From JBBROS01 sp965260935 (GTDB lineage: Bacteria; Pseudomonadota; Alphaproteobacteria; Acetobacterales; Acetobacteraceae): a DNA stretch of 64,000 nt. The notes beneath the pieces are model-generated. The model made no database searches, had not been told where the DNA came from, and worked only from the letters and a program-made list of their open reading frames with translations. How positions within the stretch are numbered: the stretch's first letter is position 1; each line of letters opens with the position of its first letter. The position numbers and the translations under genes were made by a program. Of this stretch, positions 25,585 through 33,402 are shown piece after piece. The stretch is taken from positions 2,728,001 through 2,792,000 of the forward strand of contig OZ253374.1 of assembly GCA_965260935.1 (NCBI GenBank), read 5' to 3'.

Positions 25585-25631
25585 ACGCTAAGCGTTTCTG
25601 AAATGCTAAACGCCAAATACGCTTAACGCGT
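25585..25631. promoter_or_regulatory. Reiterated CTTAACG-like half-sites upstream of the 25686 gene
   Basis: Three similar motifs in 47 bp: ACGCTAAGCGT (25585-25595, itself palindromic), GCTAAACGC (25605-25613) and ACGCTTAACGCGT (25619-25631). The spacing is about 17-20 bp. Such reiteration between a transposase stop and the next gene suggests binding sites for a regulator, or sites near the end of a mobile element. No binding protein can be named. Confidence 0.35.
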
Positions 25632-25685
25632 CGAAAGACTCGCTTACAGCGTTCCGCCGTGTTATCTACATCGCATGGCAACGAT

Positions 25686-26198
25686 ATGCGCGACAGAATG
25701 ACCGACATCCCCCAGCATTTGATCGACGCTTTGCAGGGCATTATATCGGAAATTTTTCAATCCGGCGTCAAAGTCGGCTCAGAGCAGATGCGTGCGGCCA
25801 TTTTGCAAGCGGCGCAAGCCCCATTGAGTCAACCAACCGGCACCGCCCAAGAAGTCAGCTTTGACACGGCGCACCACACGCATCATTCGCCCACGTCAAG
25901 GGCGCCGCGCGGATCAGTGCGGCGTGCCGTCACCGCTGCTTTGCAAGCTCATTCCGGTTTGAATGAATTGGATTTGGGTCAAGCTGCGGCGCGGGTGGAC
26001 CCGTCCGTTTCGCCACGTTCTATCGGGGGTGAATTGCGACGAATGAAGGATCACCTCTATCGGTTTGATCGAGGCCAGTGGTTCCTGATCGCTCGTGAAG
26101 GCGAAAAGGAAACGGCAGGATCGAAAAATGATCCTGCCGATTTGCTTCACCAAAAAGCCGAAGGAGGTCCAAATGCGGAAGCCTCCATAGCGGCCTGA
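25686..26198 (+). CDS. Hypothetical protein with winged-helix-like C-terminus
   Basis: About 170 residues from the ATG at 25686; GTG 25659 and ATG 25698 are alternatives and no start has a strong ribosome-binding site. The N-terminal third is helical (HLIDALQGIISEIFQSG). A His/Ser/Pro-rich linker follows, and then GSVRRAVTAALQAHSGLNEL with SIGGELRRMKDHLYRFDRG. That C-terminal pattern (helix-turn-helix, then a basic beta wing ending in an aromatic) resembles small DNA-binding winged-helix domains of the HARE type. Function is unknown. Composition is less GC-rich than the core genes, in keeping with the accessory stretch. Confidence 0.55.
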   Translation: MRDRMTDIPQHLIDALQGIISEIFQSGVKVGSEQMRAAILQAAQAPLSQPTGTAQEVSFDTAHHTHHSPTSRAPRGSVRRAVTAALQAHSGLNELDLGQAAARVDPSVSPRSIGGELRRMKDHLYRFDRGQWFLIAREGEKETAGSKNDPADLLHQKAEGGPNAEASIAA

Positions 26199-26301
26199 CC
26201 AGCTTCCCGATTATGCAGGCCTGGAACACCGGCGTAGTCGGCAGTTGGCGAGAGGCCAGCACCCGGAGTGGGCTGAGAGGCCCACTCCACCCTTAATCTG
26301 T

Positions 26302-26384
26302 GACCCCGTGGCGAAACTGGTAAACGCACCGGCTTTGGAAGCCGGTCCTGGCGAGGATTGCGGGTTCAAGTCCCGCCGGGGTCA
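26302..26384 (+). tRNA. Class II (leucine-type) tRNA with UGG anticodon
   Basis: Folds as a complete 83-nt cloverleaf. The acceptor GACCCCG pairs perfectly with CGGGGTC and the D arm is GCG-AAACTGGTAAA-CGC. The anticodon stem CCGGC/GCCGG encloses TTTGGAA, so the anticodon is UGG (proline, CCN codons). A long variable arm has the stem CCT/AGG and the T arm is GCGGG-TTCAAGT-CCCGC. The discriminator is A and CCA is not encoded. The D arm and long variable arm are those of leucine tRNAs, whereas normal tRNA-Pro has a short variable loop. Either this is a mischarging tRNA or a decayed copy, although no stem has lost pairing. Confidence 0.8.
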
Positions 26385-26482
26385 CACATCACGTCGTATG
26401 CTTAATGATTCTTGAGTGTCAATTGCGTTTATGACGTAAATTTTGGCGTAGGAAACGGTGCTTCGTGTGCGGAGCCGGTTGG

Positions 26483-26926
26483 TTAACTGCTAGCGGCCCC
26501 GCGCAACGCCCATCGTAGGTGACTGCCCGGCTCCCGATGTGATTGGATCGTTCCACTGAGCTGCATGTTTCGCAGTGATGCCATGATGCGTTTCTGCATC
26601 ATGAGGAATGCGCCGTGATCCTCCGGGTTCATGTGCCGGGCAACCATGACGTGCAGCGTAATGTCCCGCGCTGTGAGCGGCTGCTCAGCGTCACGCAACG
26701 CCTCCCTGATCTTGCGGCTGATCTCGCCGGGCTGGGCCGCGTAGCGCACCTGCTTGGGCGCGATCTCCTCCAGCGCCGTCTCAGGCGCGAATAGGCGAAT
26801 TGCGCCGTCCAAGTTGCTCAAGGCTACAGTCAGAACGGAAATGCGACCGTATGCGGCCTCCAGTTCGCCTGCCACTTCCTGCCGCTTGCGGATGAGGCCA
26901 GAGAGAACAGGGCTGGTTGTGTCCAT
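26483..26926 (-). CDS. Hypothetical protein: coiled coil plus winged-helix-like domain
   Basis: A 147-residue protein. The first 45 residues (LIRKRQEVAGELEAAYGRIS, then ALSNLDGAIRLF) form a predicted coiled coil. The rest, GEISRKIREALRDAEQPLTA and RDITLHVMVARHMNPED, then MQKRIMASLRNMQLSGTIQS, looks like a winged-helix DNA-binding domain. Similar short proteins are common in alphaproteobacterial accessory regions, but I know of no function. It faces the odd tRNA gene, with 98 bp between their 3' ends. Confidence 0.65.
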   Translation of the reverse strand: MDTTSPVLSGLIRKRQEVAGELEAAYGRISVLTVALSNLDGAIRLFAPETALEEIAPKQVRYAAQPGEISRKIREALRDAEQPLTARDITLHVMVARHMNPEDHGAFLMMQKRIMASLRNMQLSGTIQSHREPGSHLRWALRGAASS

Positions 26927-26991
26927 GCCGGCATTTTACGGCGCGGGCCGGGCTGGCTCTACGTCCGCGTGGTGGCGGGTGATACATAATA

Positions 26992-27051
26992 CCGTCTCAA
27001 ATAAGCCTGGACTCCTATCGGCCTAACACAGTTAGGACGATACGAGTCTAG
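26992..27051 (+). repeat. Dispersed palindromic repeat, copy 5
   Basis: A linker CCGTCTCAAATAAG precedes the 45-nt core at 27007-27051 (21-nt arms with the loop ACA, ending GAGTCTAG). Three arm positions are mismatched. The central bases are CCTAAC/GTTAGG, against CCTGAC/GTCAGG in the other copies, a paired change that keeps the stem. Confidence 0.8.
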
Positions 27052-27052
27052 T

Positions 27053-27400
27053 GGCCCCGGCGACGAGCGCGGCTTCGTCCGGCATGCCCTCGCCGTCCCA
27101 ATAACCGAGCCGGCGTCTGGCCCGCACGACCATCCGGTTCAAGCGCCCGTCGCGGGCGAGCCTGACCCGGACGGGGCCGCCGCGTCAGGGCCGGGCCAGC
27201 AGGATCTCCTCGGTTTGGGCCGGAACGACGTTGACGCCCGCGGGACCAGCATGTCGTCCGAGCGCCCCGCGCTGGACAGGCCGCGAATGTCGGAAGGGTG
27301 GACCCCGGCGGCAATGGGCGGCGTGGGCAAGGGACCAGGCGATGCGCCCGCGCTGGAAAGCTTGGCCCACGGCCGCGGACATGGCTGCCCTCCCTCCAGC
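27053..27400 (-). pseudogene. Remnant of a phenylacetate-CoA-ligase-like AMP-forming ligase
   Basis: Read on the minus strand, one frame gives SDIRGLSSAGRSDDML and a second frame, after a shift at about 27240, gives AGVNVVPAQTEEILLARP followed by a stop. Joined, they match the hinge region of PaaK-like acyl-CoA ligases (G-R-S-D-D-M-L, then G-V-N-V-x-P-x-Q-x-E-E-x-L-L). The large N-terminal domain is absent and the flanking sequence is GC-rich with no intact frame. It lies downstream of the tctCBA operon on the same strand, so a ligase for an imported acid may once have been part of that operon. Confidence 0.5.
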
Positions 27401-27446
27401 GCATTGGTCAGGCTTTGGCGGCGTCTACGGGCGCGCCCTCGGGCGG

Positions 27447-28976
27447 TCATGGGGCCTTTGCCGCACCGGGCGAAGCGGCGGCCCCGGCGTTTGCCGGACG
27501 GGTCCGCCGAAGGCCCCTGACCAGCAGGGGGACGGACCAGAGCAAGATGGTGGCAACGCCCAAGCCCCCGGCGATGGGCCGCTCGAAGAAGGCCAGCAGC
27601 GATCCGTCGGCTTTGATAAGCGAGGTGATGGCGTTCTGCTCCAGCATCGGCCCGAGGACGAGGCCGAGGATGGCAGGGGCAACGGGAATGCCGTTCTCCT
27701 CCATCAGGAAGCCGAGCACGCCCATGGCCAGGGCGACGACGACGCCGTAGGCGCTGTTGGTGATGGCAAAGGCGCCGACGATGCAGAACACCAGGATCAG
27801 CGGCATCAGCACCCGGGCGGGAACCCGCAGCGCCTGCTTGCCCAGTTTGATGGCGAGATACCCGAAGGGAAGCAGCAGCAGGTTGGCGAGGAAGAAGACG
27901 ATAAAAACGGCGTGGATCAGCTCGGGGGAATGGATGAAGATGGTGGGGCCGGGGTTCATGCCCTTGACATAGAGCACGCCGATGACGACGGCGGTGATGG
28001 AGTCGCCGGGGATGCCGAAGACGAGGGCGGGTATCCATGCGCCGGAGAGTGCGCCGTTGTTGGCAGCACTCGCCTCGGCGATGCCCTCGGCGTGGCCGGT
28101 CCCGAACTTCTCAGGCGTGCGGGACATCTTCTTGGACACGGCGTAGGCGATCCAGGCGGCGATGTCCGCCCCGGCGCCGGGAAGCGCGCCGATGACGGCG
28201 CCGAGCGCGCTGCCGCGCAGGCCCTGCTTCCAGTAGAGGCGGAGGTGGGTGGCCTGTTCGGCGAAGATGCCGGTGATCGGGCCTTTCGGCGGCGGCGGCA
28301 GGGGGGCGGTGGCGACGGCGGCGCGCAGCACCTCGGAGATGGCGAACAAGCCGATCATGGCGGGGATGAACGGGACGCCGGACATGAGGTCGACGTCGCC
28401 GAACGTGAAGCGCGGCTGGCCGGCCGGGTTGTCGAGGCCGACGGTGGAGAGGAACAGGCCGATGGCCAGCGCGACCAGGCCCTTGAGCGGCGAGGAGGGG
28501 GCGATGAAGACGGCGCAGGAGAGGCCGAGGCAAACGAGCCAGAAGTACTCGAAGGAGGAGAACTCGAGCGCGAACTCGGCGAGCCAGGGGGCGGCGAGGA
28601 CGAGGACGGTGGTGCCAACCAGGCCGCCCAGGCAGGAGAAGACGAGGCCGGCCCCGAGCGCCCGTTCGGCGTGGCCTTGCCGGGTCATGCTGTAGGCCTC
28701 GTCGGCGTAGGCGGCGGAGGCGGGGGTGCCGGGGATGCGCAGCAGGCAGCCGGGGATGTCGCCGGAGAAGATGGCCATGGCGGTGGCGGTCACGATGGCG
28801 GCGATGGCCGGAACCGGGTCCATGAAGAAGGTGACGGGAACCAGCAGCGCGGTGGCCATGGTGGCGGTGAGGCCGGGGATGGCGCCGACGAACAGGCCGA
28901 AGGCGGCGGAGGCGGCGATCACGGCCAGCACGTAGGGCTGGAACACGAGTCCGATGGCGGGCCAGGCGTCGAACAC
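27447..28976 (-). CDS. tctA: Tripartite tricarboxylate transporter large permease TctA
   Basis: A 509-residue integral membrane protein with about twelve hydrophobic spans, the main channel of the TTT solute importer. Family motifs include GLFVGAIPGLTATMATAL, IFSGDIPGCLLRIPGTPAS and GALPGAGADIAAWIAY, plus VFGIPGDSITAVVIGVL. It is the third gene of a tctC-tctB-tctA operon, with 3 bp from tctB. The ABC-independent uptake should be driven by an ion gradient once the TctC protein delivers a carboxylate. The C-terminal tail is Ala/Pro-rich and probably disordered. Confidence 0.96.
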   Translation of the reverse strand: MFDAWPAIGLVFQPYVLAVIAASAAFGLFVGAIPGLTATMATALLVPVTFFMDPVPAIAAIVTATAMAIFSGDIPGCLLRIPGTPASAAYADEAYSMTRQGHAERALGAGLVFSCLGGLVGTTVLVLAAPWLAEFALEFSSFEYFWLVCLGLSCAVFIAPSSPLKGLVALAIGLFLSTVGLDNPAGQPRFTFGDVDLMSGVPFIPAMIGLFAISEVLRAAVATAPLPPPPKGPITGIFAEQATHLRLYWKQGLRGSALGAVIGALPGAGADIAAWIAYAVSKKMSRTPEKFGTGHAEGIAEASAANNGALSGAWIPALVFGIPGDSITAVVIGVLYVKGMNPGPTIFIHSPELIHAVFIVFFLANLLLLPFGYLAIKLGKQALRVPARVLMPLILVFCIVGAFAITNSAYGVVVALAMGVLGFLMEENGIPVAPAILGLVLGPMLEQNAITSLIKADGSLLAFFERPIAGGLGVATILLWSVPLLVRGLRRTRPANAGAAASPGAAKAP

Positions 28977-28979
28977 GGA

Positions 28980-29459
28980 TCAGGTCCCGCCGGTCAGGAT
29001 GGCGGCGCTCGGGAGCGGGACGCGCAGCAGGCCGTCGAACACCCACCAGACAGCGAGGATGGCGGGCGGGGTGACGACGACCGAAAGGAGGAGGGGCGCG
29101 CGGAAGGCCGTCAGCAGGCCGAACAGCAGCGCGGCGCCGGTGAGCAGGAAGCCGAACAGCGGCGCCAGCAGGATGTAGCCGACGACAAGCAGGACAACGG
29201 CGGCGAGGCGCAGCCAGGAGGCGGGGACGAGGCCCCAGCCGTGCAGACGGAGGACGCGGCTCGCGCCGCCCTCGCCGTTGCGGAGGCCGGACCAGGCGGT
29301 GACGAGGCCGAGCGCCGCCACCAGCGCGCCGATGGCGAGCGGGAAGGTGGCCGCGCCGTAGTCCTGGCCGGGCATGTCCGGGTAGGACCAGGCGGCGAGC
29401 GCCAGGGCGATGCCGCAGGCCAGGAGCAGCAGGCCGATGGTGGTGTCGGTGAGGCGCAT
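28980..29459 (-). CDS. tctB: Tripartite tricarboxylate transporter small subunit TctB
   Basis: A 159-residue protein with four hydrophobic segments, the expected size for TctB. Recognisable parts are TTIGLLLLACGIALALAAWS near the start, YPDMPGQDYGAATFPLAIG (the Tct-typical P-G-Q-x-x-G-x-x-x-F-P motif) and the paired C-terminal spans. It sits between tctC (12 bp) and tctA (3 bp). It supports the permease in the membrane; no catalytic role is known. Confidence 0.94.
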   Translation of the reverse strand: MRLTDTTIGLLLLACGIALALAAWSYPDMPGQDYGAATFPLAIGALVAALGLVTAWSGLRNGEGGASRVLRLHGWGLVPASWLRLAAVVLLVVGYILLAPLFGFLLTGAALLFGLLTAFRAPLLLSVVVTPPAILAVWWVFDGLLRVPLPSAAILTGGT

Positions 29460-29471
29460 GGTCCGGCCCGG

Positions 29472-30446
29472 CTACTTCGCGAGGCCCGCTTCCCCCATCA
29501 CCTTGCCCAGGCTGGCGTCGGCCTGGGCCATGAAGGCCTCCGCTTGCGGGCCGGGCTCGTAGAGCGCGCCGAAGCCGCGGTCCTTGAGGAATTTCTGGTA
29601 TTCGGCGCTGTGATAGGCCTTGTCGACGGCCTGGCGCAGCGTTTGGGTTGCGTCGGGCTTCAAGCCCTTCGGCCCGGCAAGCGCGCGCCAGGCGGCGACC
29701 GTCCAGCTGGAGCCGGTCGCCTGCTTGAGGGTCGGCACGTCCGGGAACAGGCCTTGGCGTTCCGGGCTCATGCTCGCGAGGGCGCGGACCTTGCCGGCTT
29801 CGATCAGGGCGCGGCCCTCGGCGAGGGAGGCGGTGACGATGTCGACGCCGCCGGCGACCATGTCGGTGAGGCCCGGCGCCGCGCCCTGGCTCGGCACCCA
29901 AGTGACCTTGTCGGCGGCGACGCCTTCGGACAGCAGCCAGCCGGCGAGGCCGAGGTGCCAGATGCCGCCCTGGCCGGTGCCGGAGGCCTTGAAGGCGCCA
30001 GGCGGCTTCTGCTTGATCGCGGCCAGCAGGTCGGCGGCTGTCTTGTAGGGGGAGCTGGCGGAGACCATGACGCCGCCCGGGTCGGCGTTGATGACCGCGA
30101 GGGGGGTGTAGTCGGCGGGGCCGAGCTTGGTAAGGCCCTGGTGGTGCATCATGGCGATCTCGACCGTGATGAGGCCGATCGTGTAGCCGTCGGGGCGGGC
30201 GGAGGCGATCGCGGTATGGCCGACGACGCCGGAGCCGCCGGTGCGGTTGATGACGTTGACGGGCTGGCCGAGGTCTTTCTCGAGCAGGGTGGCCATGACG
30301 CGGGCGACGGCGTCGGTGCCGCCGCCGGCCCCCCAGGGGACGATGAGCTGGATCGGGCGTTCGGGATAGCCGGCGGCTCTCGCGCCTGTAGGCAGGGCGG
30401 CGAGGGAAAGGGCGGCGAGGCCGGTGGCGAAGCTGCGGCGCAGCAT
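29472..30446 (-). CDS. tctC: Tripartite tricarboxylate transporter substrate-binding protein TctC (Bug family)
   Basis: I take ATG 30446 as the start: GGGAGG lies 9 nt upstream, while the ATG at 30455 directly touches that site. The 324-residue product opens with a signal peptide (MLRRSFATGLAALSLAALP). It continues with YPERPIQLIVPWGAGGGTDA, the Bug-family ligand loop, and VNVINRTGGSGVVGHTAIA. It should bind a carboxylic acid in the periplasm and hand it to TctAB. The ligand is not predictable from sequence. It is the promoter-proximal gene of the operon. Confidence 0.95.
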   Translation of the reverse strand: MLRRSFATGLAALSLAALPTGARAAGYPERPIQLIVPWGAGGGTDAVARVMATLLEKDLGQPVNVINRTGGSGVVGHTAIASARPDGYTIGLITVEIAMMHHQGLTKLGPADYTPLAVINADPGGVMVSASSPYKTAADLLAAIKQKPPGAFKASGTGQGGIWHLGLAGWLLSEGVAADKVTWVPSQGAAPGLTDMVAGGVDIVTASLAEGRALIEAGKVRALASMSPERQGLFPDVPTLKQATGSSWTVAAWRALAGPKGLKPDATQTLRQAVDKAYHSAEYQKFLKDRGFGALYEPGPQAEAFMAQADASLGKVMGEAGLAK

Positions 30447-30666
30447 GGTTGGCATCCTCCCGTGGCTGGGGGGACGTGTGGCCGTCCCCTCCGGATTCAT
30501 GGAGGGGAACTAGAGGCGATCCAGGCGGGTCTGGCAACAGGGCGAAACGAGGGGAATGGCTCGGGGGAGTTTCACGTGCAACATTGCGGGGCGTTGGCGC
30601 GGTAGGTTTTATAGGCAAATGTTTGCCTCGGGCAGCGTTGTCGTTGCGGATGAGGAGGATGGGCCG

Positions 30667-31755
30667 ATGATGCCGACCGGGGTTTACCGCATGGCGGATT
30701 ATGCCGTGGCGTTGCTGTTCAGCCGCTTGGCCCGGTCCCGGTCGCTGCCGCGGCGGGCGCGGATCGTGATCGGGGCGGCGGGCTTGGTTGACGCCGGGGC
30801 GGCGTGGCGGGGCGGGGCGGCCGCGGGGCCGGGGCACCGGGGCGGGGTGCGGCAGCGGCTGGCTTGGGGCGGGGTGGCGCTGGCCGGCGCCGGGCTGCTG
30901 CTTCGGCGGGAGTCGTTCGGCGTGCGCGCGGCGCTGGTGGGGGTGGGCGCGTCGCGGCTGGCGCTGGCGGCGGCGGGCGGGCGGGCCGCGCGGGTTTGGG
31001 CGGGAGACGCGGGCGCGCGGGAGGGCGGGGTGGGGTATGCGCCGCTTGACGTGCCGAAGCGGGTGGCAAACGACGTTTACGTGGTGGACAGCTTGCTGCC
31101 GGGATTGCTGGGGCGGGTCGCCGGGGCGCGCATGACCATCATCCGGCTGGAGGACGGCGGGTTGCTGCTGCATTCGCCGGTGCGGTTCAGCACGGGGCTG
31201 CTGCGGGCGGTGCAGCGGCTCGGGCCGGTCCGCCATCTGGTCGCGCCGAGCTTCGCGCACTGGATGTTCGTGCAGGACTGGCAGCGCGCGTGCCCGGCGG
31301 CGGCGACGTGGGCCGCGCCGGGGTTGCGCGAGCGGCTGCCGGTCCGGACAAGCGACGTGCGGCTTGACTACGATCTGCCGGACCATGCGCCCGAGGCGTG
31401 GGGGGAGGGGATCGAGGTCGTGATCGTGAGGGGCGGGCTCGGGTTCCACGAGACGGCGCTGTTCCATCAGCCGACGCGGACGCTGGTGCTGACCGACCTG
31501 GTGCTGAACCTGGAAGCGGGGAAGGTTCCGGCGCTGGCGCGGCCGGTGACGCGTTTGCTGGGGGTGATGGCGCCCGATGGGATGCCGCCGATCTATCTGC
31601 GGGCGTTGGTGAAGCTGCGGCTGCGCTCGGCGGCGGCGGGGGCGCGGCGGCTGCTGGCGCTGCGGCCCGAACGGGTGATCTTCTCGCACGGGCGATGGTT
31701 CGAGCGGGACGGGACGGCGGCGCTGCGGCATTCGCTCCGGTGGCTGATCCGGTAA
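30667..31755 (+). CDS. DUF4336 domain-containing protein
   Basis: About 362 residues from the ATG at 30667, which has GAGGAGG upstream; a longer frame exists but lacks this signal. The N-terminal 130 residues are Ala/Gly/Arg-rich with hydrophobic patches and may be membrane-associated. From about residue 135 the DUF4336 domain begins: VANDVYVVDSLLPG, then HSPVRFSTGLLRAVQRLG, APSFAHWMFVQDWQRACP and TRTLVLTDLVLNLEAG. DUF4336 proteins have a metallo-beta-lactamase-like layout, with the His/Asp-containing segments just quoted; the activity is unknown. GC content is exceptionally high. Confidence 0.75.
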   Translation: MMPTGVYRMADYAVALLFSRLARSRSLPRRARIVIGAAGLVDAGAAWRGGAAAGPGHRGGVRQRLAWGGVALAGAGLLLRRESFGVRAALVGVGASRLALAAAGGRAARVWAGDAGAREGGVGYAPLDVPKRVANDVYVVDSLLPGLLGRVAGARMTIIRLEDGGLLLHSPVRFSTGLLRAVQRLGPVRHLVAPSFAHWMFVQDWQRACPAAATWAAPGLRERLPVRTSDVRLDYDLPDHAPEAWGEGIEVVIVRGGLGFHETALFHQPTRTLVLTDLVLNLEAGKVPALARPVTRLLGVMAPDGMPPIYLRALVKLRLRSAAAGARRLLALRPERVIFSHGRWFERDGTAALRHSLRWLIR

Positions 31756-31853
31756 AGGCCGCGTTCCGGCTTGTGCCGCGGGACACCCGATGCAAGTATC
31801 CGGGAAAGCGGACGGTTCAAGCCGCATGGAGCGATTGGGGTAGGGAAACGCCG

Positions 31854-33386
31854 TTGGACCAGACCGAGTCCGTTGTTCCGAAGCTCGAGATGCGGGGCAT
31901 CTCGAAGAGCTTCCCCGGCGTCAAGGCGCTCGACCGCGTGCACCTGAAGGCGTGGGGCGGCGAGGTGCTGGCGCTGATGGGGGAGAACGGGGCCGGGAAG
32001 TCGACCTTGATGAAGATCCTTTCCGGCGCCTACCAGGCCGACCCCGGCGGCACGTTGCTGATCGACGGCAAGCCGGCCGTGATCGAGGACCCGATCGCGG
32101 CGAAGCGGCTCGGCATCTCGATCATCTACCAGGAGCTGGCGTTCGCGCCGAACCTGACGGTGGCGGAGAACATCTACCTGGGCTCGGAGCCGCGGCGCAT
32201 GGGGCAGGTCGACCGCGCGGCGATGCGGGAGGGGTGCCGCCCGGTATTGGAGCGGCTGGGGACGCCGTTCACGGCCGGCGACCTGGCCGGGTCGCTGTCG
32301 ATCGCCGAGCAGCAGATGGTGGAGATCGCCCGCGCGCTTCACGCCAAATCGGAGATCCTGGTGCTGGACGAGCCGACGACGGCGCTGTCGTCGCGGGAAA
32401 CGGAGCGGCTGTTCGCGCTGGTGCGGCAGCTCCGGGCCGAGGGGATCGCGTTGATCTACATCTCGCACCGGATGGCGGAGGTATACGAGCTGGCGGACCG
32501 GGTCAGCGTCTTGCGCGACGGCGCCAATGCCGGGACGCTGACGCGCGGCGAGCTCAGCGCCGAGAGCCTGGTGCGGATGATGGTCGGGCGGGACCTGTCA
32601 AGCTTCTATACCAAGCAGCATGATCCCGAGGCGGTTCATGGCGAGGCCGTGCTGGAGGTGGAGGGCGTCACCGACGGGGGGCGGCGGGTCAAGCCGTGCA
32701 GTTTCACGCTGCGCAAGGGCGAGGTGCTGGGGATCGCGGGGCTGGTCGGCTCCGGGCGGACGGAGCTGGCGCGGCTGATCTACGGGGCGGACGAGCGGGC
32801 GGGCGGGAGCATCAGGCTGGATGGCTCGGTTGTGGCGTTGCGGACGCCGGAGGAGTCGCTGGAGGCCGGGCTTGCCTACCTGACGGAGGACCGCAAGGGG
32901 CTCGGGCTGTTCCTGGACCTGCCTTGCTCGGCCAACATCAACCTCGGCGTGATCGGGCGCGACTGCCACAGGGGCGGGGTGCTGGACCTTGCGGCCTGGA
33001 AGCGGCGGGCGCGGGAGGCGTTCGGGTCGCTCCAGGTGCGGGCGGCGAGTCCTGAAGCGATGGTGGGCAGCCTGTCGGGGGGCAACCAGCAGAAGGTGCT
33101 GCTGGCGCGCTGGCTGGAAACGGGGCCGAAGGCGCTGATCCTGGACGAGCCGACGCGAGGGGTGGACATCGGCGCGAAATCGGAGATCTACCGGATCATC
33201 GACACGCTGGCCAAGCGGGGGATCGGCGTGATCGTCATTTCCAGCGAGCTGCCGGAGATCGTCGGCATCTGCGACCGGGTGCTGGTGATGCGCGAGGGGC
33301 GGATCGCGGGCGAGGTGGGCGGGCCGGGCGCTGCGCCGATCACCCAGGAGGCGATCATGGCGTATGGCGCCGGCATGGCGGCGTAG
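31854..33386 (+). CDS. Sugar ABC transporter ATP-binding protein (RbsA/XylG-like)
   Basis: A 510-residue protein with two ABC domains in tandem, the layout of ribose/xylose-type importers. The first has Walker A GENGAGKST, the signature-region LSIAEQQM and Walker B EILVLDEPT. The second has GLVGSGRTELA (a degenerate P loop, as usual), SLSGGNQQK and KALILDEPTRGVD. The start is TTG at 31854, preceded by a GGGTAGGGA site; upstream in-frame codons run through the previous gene and are not typical of the family. It is the first gene of a three-gene importer operon. Confidence 0.95.
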   Translation: MDQTESVVPKLEMRGISKSFPGVKALDRVHLKAWGGEVLALMGENGAGKSTLMKILSGAYQADPGGTLLIDGKPAVIEDPIAAKRLGISIIYQELAFAPNLTVAENIYLGSEPRRMGQVDRAAMREGCRPVLERLGTPFTAGDLAGSLSIAEQQMVEIARALHAKSEILVLDEPTTALSSRETERLFALVRQLRAEGIALIYISHRMAEVYELADRVSVLRDGANAGTLTRGELSAESLVRMMVGRDLSSFYTKQHDPEAVHGEAVLEVEGVTDGGRRVKPCSFTLRKGEVLGIAGLVGSGRTELARLIYGADERAGGSIRLDGSVVALRTPEESLEAGLAYLTEDRKGLGLFLDLPCSANINLGVIGRDCHRGGVLDLAAWKRRAREAFGSLQVRAASPEAMVGSLSGGNQQKVLLARWLETGPKALILDEPTRGVDIGAKSEIYRIIDTLAKRGIGVIVISSELPEIVGICDRVLVMREGRIAGEVGGPGAAPITQEAIMAYGAGMAA

Positions 33387-33402
33387 GCGGGAGGGACGCC
33401 GA

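Noticed and set aside
27231..30605. 1124-codon + strand frame opposite tctCBA
   Set aside because: The product is Gly/Asp/Glu-rich repetitive sequence from antisense reading of GC-rich genes; the three minus-strand genes are unambiguous.
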